From Panorpa germanica (Eukaryota > Arthropoda > Insecta > Mecoptera > Panorpidae), in NCBI GenBank assembly GCA_963678705.1, contig OY783218.1, positions 12,782,152 through 12,846,151 on the forward strand: DNA of 64,000 nucleotides, read 5' to 3'. A model generated the notes under the pieces. That model had not been told where the DNA came from, did no database searches, and saw only the letters and a list, made by a program, of their open reading frames with translations. Each line of letters opens with the position of its first letter. The stretch's first letter is position 1. Shown here piece after piece: positions 56,402-64,000 of the stretch. The position numbers were made by a program, and so were the translations under genes.

Positions 56402-58282
56402 AGATCTTAAAGCTTATAATTCCTCTCTTCCCGCCCCCCTGATTATGCATTGCAATAAAATAAAATATTACAATGGGTTTGTGTCCTATGTCTTAATTTC
56501 TATAAAAGTGTACTATATTTTGATAAAGTTAGTTACTAGAACCTCAAATGTCCAACTATTTTATAATAACTCCTTATATGTTAAGAGATATTAACAATTA
56601 AAAAAGTCATTTTGTCTCTTTAATTATTAAAAGGATTCAACGTTGTACACATTCCAAGTGCATGTGACATCACAATCGTTGTGTGAGGTTACCAACCTTA
56701 CAGCTCATAAATCTCTGCTATATGTATTTATATATCAAAATATCAAATTTTATTTACAGCTATTTCAAGGAACAATCAAATTTCAATATTATGTCTGCCG
56801 TAACAGGGTTAAATAAAATAAAAACTTATTATTCTTTGATTTAAGTTGATTATTCGACTACCAACAGCTACAGAAAATTACCACAGCACTGACCTACTCA
56901 ACAAATAACTGACGTTAAAATGCATTTCACGTCATTCAAATATGGCCGACCATTTCTAAAACTAAAACAACAATTCAAACTTTTAATTGCTATATCTCCG
57001 TCAATATTTAGATATTTAATAAAATAGACACGCCAATACACATTTATTAACATCAATTTCAATCAACAATTGAAAAATCGACCACTAAAAAATGAGGACA
57101 CAAGCCCATTGAAGTACTATGCTATATGAAATATATTACACGCATTACTTGCAACGAGTCGACCAGCTAGTACACATACAAAAACATTGCAGTACTTATT
57201 ATATTTACAGCAAAAAGTATTGTGTATTTCTGCTAGACTGAGTTCCAGGCGTAATTTTTGCAGATGTTTTTTATATATGATGCAACGTGATTGCAAAGAA
57301 AATAATAAACCATCAATTTAGATATTTATAGCTCGTTAATTTTATTTATAGATATATCTTTAATATTTTTTTTATGAAATGAAATCTTATATCATTTTAT
57401 AAATTTTTACCTTAGGTCAGAACCGGATTAAGCTTTTAGGAGACCTAAGACTTTGTCAATATTGTTTTTCTTAATCAGAATGTTTTAATGACATGAACAT
57501 TGTTACATTGTCGAATTCGCCATCGCTTAAATATGCTTACAGTGTGCGACAGGCCTAAGAGTATCAATATATGTATACACTACTATATAATATAATAATA
57601 AATACAATAATGCACAAGTATTCATTTTGAATAGTTAATAGAATTGCTAGCCTACTTATTTATATGGCTTTGTAGGTTCATTGTGCGGTTTTTATGAATG
57701 CAAATATATGTGTATGCATTTGTACAAATTGCTAACAATCATTACAACACTACAATGCAAAATACTTTCAAGATATTGCATCCTGTGCTCTTTTGAAGAG
57801 GTCCTCATAGTTTATTTCTTAAATATCAGGATGTTTTAAATTGTACTCCTACCATTTCATGTATCTAACTGCATATATAATCTCGTTCAGCTAATAATCA
57901 ATAGATGGCAGCATTAGTTAATAATATGGATTCCACTACTCGCTATGGCGCCAATATTTAAATAAGAAATAATTGATTACATTTATTACAGTTTTATAGA
58001 AATTAAGACATGGTTTATAACGTACTTCTACACTTCTAATTTCATAAATTTGTACCTTGGTATACGGTATATCATTTAACAATAAAAATAATTCGCTTAA
58101 AGCAATTAATTTTTATTTTATAGTCTTACAACATTAGTAATAGTGACGTCAAAGCATGGTAATCATCTAAAATGTAATTATCACGGTACATACTTCGATA
58201 AGAAGAAAAATGTTAATTGCATCGAGCATGTGCGAGATATGTTTGTAGCCAACAATGGATCTGTAAAAATACACCTTGACCG
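43943..58282 (+). CDS. Unrecognised spliced gene, four exons found, 3' end missing
   Basis: Exon 1, 43,943-44,042, starts [14 protein letters not shown], ends in phase 1 and has a strong donor (ATG|GTAAGT). Then come 55,295-55,363 (phase 0 both ends), 55,591-55,739 (phase 0 to 2) and 58,124-58,282 (phase 2 to 2). The last three are open only in the frame that their splice sites join. The encoded text looks like real protein (for example [57 protein letters not shown]). Exon 1 fits the second exon only if an inner acceptor at 55,308 is used, or if a further exon in the 11-kb intron was missed. I do not recognise the family. The GSD motif faintly recalls M28-type peptidases, but this is not enough for a call. 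No signal peptide is visible at the N-terminus. Confidence 0.6.
44837..44983 (-). CDS. Candidate internal exon of an unknown gene on the - strand
   Basis: Read on the - strand, an acceptor TCTATTCCAG is followed by 147 nt open in one frame only (phase 1 at both ends), then TTAG|GTAAAA. The translation reads naturally ([32 protein letters not shown]), perhaps an armadillo-like helical pair. It lies inside the first intron of the + strand gene. I found no convincing partner exon. A 20-nt candidate at about 42,270-42,290 is too short to judge. Confidence 0.4.
44984..46008. other. Gene-free intronic DNA
   Basis: AT-rich, with no exon or repeat that I can support. Confidence 0.4.
46009..46450 (+). 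repeat. Dispersed repeat family D, copy 2, interrupted
   Basis: 46,009-46,140 matches the left part and about 46,375-46,450 the right part of the copy at 51,698-51,905. The right part carries GATAACAACCAAACC, then a GGTTCGGGATCCAACCCGAAG segment that is a small palindrome. About 230 bp of unrelated AT-rich DNA separates the two parts. Confidence 0.55.
46451..48625. other. Gene-free intronic DNA
   Basis: No exon is supported. The stretch at about 48,335-48,540 reads like a fragment of a degenerate element (GTGTTTCAACAAGAGGTG), but I could not assign it. Confidence 0.35.
48626..49530 (+). mobile_element. Tc1/mariner-superfamily element, internally deleted, 905 bp
   Basis: Terminal inverted repeats of at least 32 bp begin CAGGGTGTCCAGAAAGGGTA on the left and CACGGTGTCCAGAAAGGGTA on the right (read inward), with one mismatch. 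The element is flanked by TA on both sides (48,624-48,625 and 49,531-49,532), the family's target-site duplication. It contains both ends of a transposase gene but not its middle. It sits in the first intron of the + strand gene. Confidence 0.93.
48742..49423 (+). pseudogene. Mariner-like transposase, N- and C-terminal parts only
   Basis: The N-terminal start is at 48,742 ([20 protein letters not shown]), typical of the first helix-turn-helix of the family, and runs into stops by about 48,870. The C-terminal catalytic part is open at 49,034-49,423. It has [10 protein letters not shown] with the second catalytic Asp and [20 protein letters not shown] with the third. I count 36 residues between these two Asp. 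The first catalytic Asp is deleted. A 37-47 bp segment (ACAACGTTAACT...GACCTAGGAGGC) occurs at 48,814-48,861 and again at 48,999-49,035, as if copied during an aborted gap repair. It cannot make an active enzyme. Confidence 0.88.
49768..49975 (+). repeat. Dispersed repeat family B, direct copy
   Basis: Matches the reverse complement of 12,632-12,855. It lies directly upstream of the LINE-like fragment at 49,995, so it may belong to the same insertion or to an adjacent one. Confidence 0.7.
49995..50270 (+). pseudogene. Remnant of a Jockey-like LINE reverse transcriptase, 3' end
   Basis: The translation has [19 protein letters not shown], then a stop, then RFQSKYY, and after a further stop a segment ending LMEGRSTF. 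The pattern TYG(I/L)QLWGTAS.SN.EILQRFQSK is characteristic of the C-terminal region of ORF2 in Jockey-clade non-LTR retrotransposons. At least two stops show that it is dead. The 5' part is missing, as in most truncated LINE copies. Confidence 0.75.
50271..51697. other. Gene-free intronic DNA
   Basis: No exon is supported. A run of 13 C lies at 51,572-51,584. The sentence-like repeat TTTTTATGTAGCTATAAGATTTCA occurs at about 51,131 and 51,429, a short direct duplication about 300 bp apart. Confidence 0.4.
51698..51905 (+). repeat. Dispersed repeat family D, copy 3 (most complete)
   Basis: Contains both parts of the family: TTAACGTCTCCTTATTTCCG, TGTTGGCAGTTTTTATGG, then GACAACAACCAAACCC and GATTGAATCCGAAGACACAGG. 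No terminal inverted repeat was seen, so a SINE-like origin is possible. Confidence 0.55.
52007..52338 (+). mobile_element. Non-autonomous Helentron-like element, copy 1
   Basis: About 332 bp, closely similar to 59,066-59,423. The left end reads ATATCTTAATATATATAAAT and is followed by GTGTCACTGTGTTGTCCGCG and GGACTCCTAAACTACTTAAC. The right end is ACGCGTGGCCGGGACAGCTAGT. Such ends are typical of insect Helentron-derived interspersed elements. A short internal repeat (GTTGA(C/G)TAGATTGAGTAAAT) is present. No Rep/helicase is encoded. Confidence 0.85.
52419..52459. repeat. (TA)n microsatellite
   Basis: About 20 TA dinucleotides. Open frames crossing it are compositional. Confidence 0.9.
52460..53600. 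other. Gene-free intronic DNA
   Basis: AT-rich, with no exon supported. Confidence 0.4.
53601..53756 (+). repeat. Dispersed repeat family C, copy 2
   Basis: Resembles 59,801-59,956 throughout and 11,750-11,810 at its 3' part. Landmarks are CATGCAAAATTTCA, ATCTTTTACGAAT, TTCAGTTTTTCCAAAATTA and TCAGGGAAAAATCC. A family X copy follows directly, so the two may form one longer element here. Confidence 0.65.
53770..53905 (+). repeat. Dispersed repeat family X, copy 2
   Basis: Similar to 41,085-41,255 and to the tandem pair at 60,720-61,140. It ends ATGTAAGGTGTTTCGC. Confidence 0.6.
53906..55290. other. Gene-free intronic DNA before exon 2 of the + strand gene
   Basis: No exon or repeat unit is supported. 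It is AT-rich throughout. Confidence 0.4.
55740..56249. other. Intronic DNA
   Basis: AT-rich intron between the exons at 55.6 and 58.1 kb, with no further exon visible. Confidence 0.4.
56250..56402. repeat. Long (TA)n microsatellite with TAGGA variants
   Basis: About 150 bp of nearly pure TA, interrupted at 56,343-56,370 by three AGGATNTATA-like variants. Its length is likely to be polymorphic and assembly-sensitive. Confidence 0.95.
56960..57171 (+). mobile_element. Decayed Helentron-type 3' end
   Basis: Ends GCAACGAGTCGACCAGCTAGT, which resembles the termini at 32,617, 52,338 and 59,423. The rest is AT-rich and too degraded for the left end to be placed. Confidence 0.45.
57172..58120. other. 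Intronic DNA
   Basis: No exon is supported up to the exon that starts at 58,124. Confidence 0.4.
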
Positions 58283-59065
58283 GTAATCAATTATGTAAAG
58301 AATTATTCATTAGAGGTAAATGAATTTGATTATTAATGTACACGGGTTCGTCACTGATATCATAAACGCCATACCAATTAAAATAGGCAGCAGTTTCATC
58401 ATTCTGATGATGTTAAAAATATGTTATATTTTATGCCCCATATAATAAAGAAATCTATAAAAACACACAATCATATATAGTTATTGTATAATGCACGCGT
58501 TTTAATTCCATTCGGAATATTTCTATTCAGGTACGATATGGTTTTATAAAAATTACTTAATCGGGAAATCCGTTGCTAAAAAGAAGTCACTTGTCACGTG
58601 CATCAAACGGTTTTCAATTTTAATTTTTGGGGTTGTAGGCTCCGCCATTTTTGCTTATAACTTTTTTATTATAAAATCTACAACAAAAAGTTACTTATAA
58701 AAGTTGTAGGTAATATGATTATCTACAAAAAAGCATATTACAATTTTTTTGTTATAGTTATGGTTTTCAAGATACCGAACGATCGCGCTCTGTACCTTAA
58801 AAAGAAAATTGCACGAATCGATAACGAATTTCGCCGAATAAATATATTATTAGTAATTAATGTAATAATTACTTGAATTGCTACGATTGTATTTATATAT
58901 GAAAGTGTCTGAGATATATTTGGCATTATCAGTAACACCACGTGGGGGTTCAGATGAAGTTATCAACAATAGACTCGAGTGGCTCATTCTTAGAAGACAA
59001 CGTGTTCGTTAATCGGGTGTACGAATCGTATGCTGCCACACAAACATTCAAAATAACAAAACATA
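58283..59065. other. DNA downstream of the last recognised exon
   Basis: Two overlapping open frames (58,738-58,941 on - and 58,942-59,065 on +) flank a CACGTG. Neither fits the phase left open at 58,282 nor shows family motifs. The + one is cut by the Helentron insertion at 59,066. Confidence 0.35.
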
Positions 59066-59423
59066 ATATCTTAATATATATAAATTACGTGTCACTGTGT
59101 TGTCCGCTATGGACTCCTAAACTACTTAACCGATTTTAATGAAATTTGTACACCGTGTGCAGTTTGACCCAACTTGAAAGATAGGATAGCTTACATCTCA
59201 ATTTATTTATCTTATTGCTAATTATTTGTCTATTAATTATCTGTATATGACATATGACATCGGGCGACGATGATGGCGACATCTGTTGACTAGATTGAGT
59301 AAATATTCTGTTGAGTAAATCGAAATCTGTTGACTAGATTGAGTAAATATTCAATAGATGGCGCTATGTAATGTAATATGACAAAAACGTTAGTCACAGC
59401 AACGCGTGGCCGGGACAGCTAGT
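59066..59423 (+). mobile_element. Non-autonomous Helentron-like element, copy 2
   Basis: About 358 bp. Same ends as copy 1. Relative to copy 1 it lacks about 14 bp near 59,210 and has an extra stretch near 59,310 where the internal TAGATTGAGTAAAT repeat is expanded. The high similarity indicates a recently active family. Confidence 0.85.
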
Positions 59424-59800
59424 TATTCTATAAATAATTATTATATTATTTTTTTACATAGTATACTATATTTATATTATGAAATTTTATAAGATATTTT
59501 ATTTTCAGATTAGAAAATGTATACATTGTATAAGTTTGGCAGGTAAAGCCGCGTGCAGATATGCAATCTTATTTTTATGGAGTGTTCTCACTGGTTCATG
59601 TTACAAACTGTGTCAGTTAGGCCTAGTCAAATACTGCCCCCAAATAAAATTTTGAAATTTTGAATTTTTTTTATTAATAATATACTTAATTATTCTAGAA
59701 TACGGAATATGAACTTTCTCCAAAGTTCCCTACCGGACCCCCAAATTTCTTCAACCCCCTATTTTTCAATTTTTGAATTTCTAATTTTTGAGAAATGTCA

Positions 59801-59956
59801 GCATTGAATACCTTAATACTCATGCAAAATTTCAACTTTTTATCTTTTACGAATTAAAAGTAATACAGCAAAAAAGGGCACACTTTTTTCAGTTTTTCCA
59901 AAATTACGGGTTTGCAGGAAATTCAGGGAAAAATCCGGGGACGCCAAAAGTCTTAG
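59801..59956 (+). repeat. Dispersed repeat family C, copy 3
   Basis: Matches 53,601-53,756 with the same order of words. No family X sequence follows it here, so C and X are separable. Confidence 0.65.
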
Positions 59957-60719
59957 AATTTTTTTCTCTACGAAATAGGACGAATTTTCGCGCTGCCATA
60001 CAAAATTCACTACCAAACATATAAAATCATAAACATACAGTTGGAATATATATATATATGATATGTATATGTGTGTGAGTATATGTATCTTATCAATCAA
60101 TAATAATTCTTATCAACAGTTGATTGAGTATAACAAATATTCAAAATTGTTTTTAATTATTATTTTGTTTCTGGTTTGAATCAAGCTGTCCATAAAGTTA
60201 GAGTCGGAGGAGTGGGGGAAATCTGGTATTATGGTATACGGAACGCTAATGTTGGGTGGCTAGGTCGCGTGGCAAGTGCCGTGCTCGGCCACGTTAAGCA
60301 GCCACGTGCTTTTTGAAAAGCATCGATGCTAATTCAAATCGAGAACGATCCAAAACTATACACACGAGCATAAAAGTAAAAAACAAACATTTCTTACAAA
60401 TACTTGTAGATAATTATCAAAAATTTTCTATCAAAAAACAGATTTTGATAGAAACCGATTTATCTATACTGCATTATATGTTAAAAAGAGAAACGTTCAG
60501 ACTCGATGGAATCCGAAGAAAGACGAATGCATGCAAGTCAATACATGTATATTTTGAATGACAGAGATAACAATATTATGTATACCGGTTAAAAAATATT
60601 TGTTGAAAAGAGATAGTATACTTTTTACTATTCTATTAAAAAGAATCGTATAAAGTGAGCACATAAAATCTTGTTTCTCTGTCAGGCGGTAAAATCTATG
60701 TTACGTAAACGATTTTATC
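59957..60719. other. Gene-free stretch
   Basis: No exon is supported. A GC-richer patch at 60,255-60,308 contains CCGTGCTCGGCCACG and GCCACGTGC. I could not fold it into a tRNA. Confidence 0.35.
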
Positions 60720-61140
60720 TAATATACAACGTTTTGTGAGCTATTTTACTACTTTTGCGTATTAACATACTTATAAAACTTCTTTATAATATTTTTTTAA
60801 GGATTATAAAATCGTTTTTAAAGATTAAACGCTTCTAGAATAACTATAATAAAATAAAACTACTTTAGATTAAGTATTACTATGTTTTGCATAAGTAAAA
60901 TATTACTTTAATGTAAGAAAATTTCCATATTACGTATATTATTTGTAAAGTTATTTGTTACGTAAAATGTAACGTTTTGTATACAACATTATCATAATCA
61001 CAAAATTTCTAAACAAGATCTTTTTAAAGATTATTTTATAGTTACATAAAATCTTTATATAGACCTTCTTAGATTAAATATTACTAGGTTTCGTTTAGGT
61101 GAAATATTACATGGAGGTAAGGTGTTTTGCCAAGTTTAGT
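60720..61140 (+). repeat. Dispersed repeat family X, two tandem copies
   Basis: Two diverged units of about 200 bp follow each other. Each begins near ACAACGTTTTG or AACGTTTTGTATAC and ends near TACTATGTTTTGC or TACTAGGTTTCG plus AATGTAAG or GAGGTAAGG. Confidence 0.55.
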
Positions 61141-62906
61141 GGATCTAATCCGGCACTGATTAAATCTAGTACTTGAAGCTGTTACTAAATACACACACAC
61201 CATCACAAAAATGATAAAAAAATTGCTAATCGTCTGTGCAAACTTTACCCTAATCTCAAGAGAGTTATCACATATGTTATCAGTATTTGTGACCCTCAGG
61301 TTGGGTATCACTGTTCCCATAATATATCTGTAAGTTTTGTATGTTCAATGTAGTATAATATTAGCTATATATATCATCGTATATATTTATATATAAATAT
61401 TATTTATACATATATATCAACGTTTTATATAGAACAAAATGTATATATATATTGGCAATAGGAACTAGTGGCGGTCCACGTGTTATTGTATTTACCCCCG
61501 TAGCAGGTTTCTATATATCTTCTATCTCTTTCTAGCAAACCGCCCCTAAGTATACATTTAATAATTTGTGTTTTCTTCGTGTATTAACTTGGCGGTAGAT
61601 CATTGTACAATTTGTTACAATTATTGTTTAGTATACCTGGAGGATTTGTCCCAAGAAGACGCATAACGTCCCGACGCTCCTATCCTATCTGGTGTAAAGT
61701 GTGATTACTGTGATATGTGAAATATTTCAATTAATTTATTTTTATAAAAAATATTGTGTAAAAATTTGTGTAGTGAAAAAAAGAATTCCAGTTCTAATGT
61801 ATAAAGAAAAAGAAAACAATTAAAAAAAACTTAAAAATTGGAATTTCAGAGCAATATCTATCTGGTTCATTTGTTTAAGTTTTGTTTTGTTATTATATAT
61901 AAATATTTTAATTTTTTAGTTATATTTATATTTTATTTTTTCATTAATAATTTTAAGAATTTTTAAAATTTTTATTTGCTGTTGATTTTGTTTTTGTTCT
62001 GTAGACCTGGGTTCGATTTCAAATTCACCACTATATTTTAACTAGGTTTCGTTTATTTATTTGCCAAATATATTCCCACATTTATTAATAATAAAGATCT
62101 GTGTTGTGTTGATTAGTGCATTCAGGTTCAATCCCCGGACCAGCACTGTATTTCATAGGTTTGTTTGTTATCAAAATTGATTATAATGTACTATGTATTC
62201 ATATAATCATAAATTTATTTAGTAGTGGTGTAATTCACATTAAGTGTTTTAATTAGAATATTATACAACCTAAACTTAAATGTTTTCGGCAAAAACTTGC
62301 AGATTTTTTAAAAAATATATTTAAATTAATTGAATTTCAATAACACTAATATAATATCGACATGCAAATAGTTTTAATAAATTTTTATTAACCCAGGTAG
62401 AAAATGTAACACAATGTAAGTGTGAAACTTGCACTGCAAGATAATTTCTGTATGGGAAGTACCTTGAAATTACCTTGTGATAAGCTAGAAAATTTTCTAC
62501 CTGGGATATTATTTTAATTTGAATTCATTTTGTGGTTTTTTTTTTAATGGACCATCTGATATTGTTTCTGTATGTGTTTTTTTGAGTTTACCAAGTTACG
62601 TTTAAATATTATTGCATTTGAAAGTGGGACTTCATCTCTTAGTTGAGTATTGCATTTAATTATTCTGTTTTATTTGGGCGCAAATTTCTATACTTTTTGC
62701 CCCAAATTTTCAAATTGATCGCTTATTGATACAATAACCCAAAATATGTTGATATTTTACCAAAAATAAAATCCTAATTACCAAAGAATATAATTTACGA
62801 AAGCATCATGCTAATTGTGTAAATATATGTCTTTCACAATGTTCTTTAATGCTTAAATATCACATAAAGCGAGCTACATAAATATGCAGAATAGGTTCTT
62901 GCACAG
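61141..62906. other. Gene-free AT-rich stretch
   Basis: No gene is supported. Two tRNA-like B-box words occur (GGGTTCGATTTC at about 61,992 and AGGTTCAATCCCC at about 62,126), but no tRNA cloverleaf could be built around them. Confidence 0.35.
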
Positions 62907-63107
62907 ACGAATTTGTTTTTTGAATTTATATCAAATACTAAAACCAATATATTGGACTTAGCTCGTTTTTGCAATGAACCTATTTTCAGTTCTTCTGTCA
63001 TAATGCAGAGTGTTTTAAAAGATACAATTACAGAACATGAACCTCGGCTTGCTGGGAATATTAAGACACTCTGTATTTTAAGAAACAGTTTGAAAATATT
63101 TCCGTAG
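62907..63107 (+). other. Possible coding exon or element fragment
   Basis: After an acceptor-like TTCTTGCACAG the frame is open for 66 codons to a TAG. The text looks protein-like (NILDLARFCNEPIFSSSV, HEPRLAGNIKTLCILRNS). Its phase (0) does not fit the phase 2 end of the exon at 58,282, so it is not the next exon unless another lies between. A transposon origin is equally possible. Confidence 0.25.
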
Positions 63108-64000
63108 TTAATTTTTCATAATATTTTTAATTGAAATACATACAACATTTCAACTACGAAAATATTTAAGCAACATACTTTTTTGTCTTCAACGGTTTTT
63201 TATTTAAAATGGCTAAATGTAAATTATTGCCAATATTTATCATTTTTTCAATTATTTTCGAATTTACGGATATATTTATATATATTTGATATCAATTGAA
63301 TAATAATGTTCATTATGTCAAAGTTTCTCAATCTGTTTATTATATTTTGTTTACTAATTAGTAATTATATATTTTACCAATACATATTTAATAAATAAAT
63401 ACAAGTATAAGAAATATATAACTGCATATTGGGAAGCTATGATGTTCTTCAAATTTGTTTTTTTTTATTCAAATGGTGATTGTATTATAGATAAGAAATT
63501 AATTTTTTTATATATTCAACAATATTTTAAAAAGCTTCAAATATTTAAATGTTAATTAATTAAACGCTTTAGCATTGTTATAATATATCTAGATACGTTT
63601 GGCATTTAGATACTTCTACTTTATGTGTAAACGTATCTACTATCTTGTATTTGTATATAAAAATGTATCTAGATATCAAAATGTTAAATCAATGTATATA
63701 TCTTAAGGTGAAACGATACTTGGCCATTTTTTAACTCGCGAATATAGATGGCGATACTATACAGCAGGTTAAATATTATAAAAAAAAAACATGTTTTCTA
63801 TGTTTAAACCGTTTTATGTAAGTAACTATAAACACGAATTAAAATCTAAAGCCATATAAAAATTGGAATTTAACTAGAAAATATATCAATATTCATTTTA
63901 AAACTTATTTTTGCGGTTCCAACTCATTAAAAGTCAGTGGAAGTAAGCTTAAAATGTAGATACGTTATTGATCTAACTAATTGCACTTTAGATTTTGATT
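63108..64000. other. Gene-free AT-rich end of the window
   Basis: I see no exon or repeat that can be supported. Confidence 0.4.

Noticed and set aside
58738-59065. Two opposite open frames near CACGTG
   Set aside because: Neither fits the open phase of the upstream exon or shows a known domain. The + frame runs into a Helentron.
61985-62150. tRNA gene candidates around GGTTCGA-like words
   Set aside because: No matching acceptor stem, D arm or anticodon arm could be built. No tRNA or rRNA gene was recognised anywhere in the window.

Overview
The window is AT-rich nuclear DNA of an insect. Genes have short GT-AG introns, arthropod-type TCAGT initiators and AATAAA poly(A) signals. Mobile elements of insect type are common: a mariner-like element, Helentrons, a Jockey-like LINE remnant and foldback elements. 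A tandem array of epsilon-like glutathione S-transferases points to a holometabolous insect. A beetle is my best guess, but the sequence alone does not prove it. A 200-N assembly gap lies at 6804-7003.

Layout. (1) 1-18,385 holds no gene I can support. It is AT-rich intergenic or intronic DNA with an E-box hairpin (860-918), a foldback element (5102-5452), copies of dispersed repeats and a pyrimidine-rich tract (13,611-14,150). (2) 18,386-27,787 is a head-to-tail cluster of five delta/epsilon-type GST genes on the + strand. All share one five-exon structure with identical splice phases. The fifth has a 2-nt deletion in exon 1. (3) 28,436-32,760 is a composite repeat. Two 146-bp tandem arrays in opposite orientation flank an array of 304-bp units, each carrying a 14-bp perfect hairpin. 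It ends with a Helentron-type 3' terminus and sits inside an 87-bp tandem array. (4) 33,162-39,471 on the - strand is a complete 23-exon ABCC-family transporter most like ABCC5/MRP5 (1305 codons), with one apparent GC-AG intron and a missing H-loop histidine in NBD1. (5) 43,423-43,570 is a relatively CpG-rich stretch. It probably carries the ABC gene's 5' UTR exon and may be a divergent promoter shared with a + strand gene. (6) That + strand gene starts at 43,943 and continues through phase-compatible exons at 55.3, 55.6 and 58.1 kb. I do not recognise its product, and its 3' end was not found. Its 11-kb first intron contains a possible coding exon of another gene on the - strand (44,837-44,983), a 905-bp mariner-like element, a LINE fragment and a Helentron. 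(7) 58.3-64 kb is repeat-rich with no confident gene.

Function. The GST array (glutathione conjugation, phase II) lies next to an ABCC transporter (export of anionic conjugates, phase III). Both families belong to detoxification. Their adjacency may be chance, and the window shows no direct sign of co-regulation.
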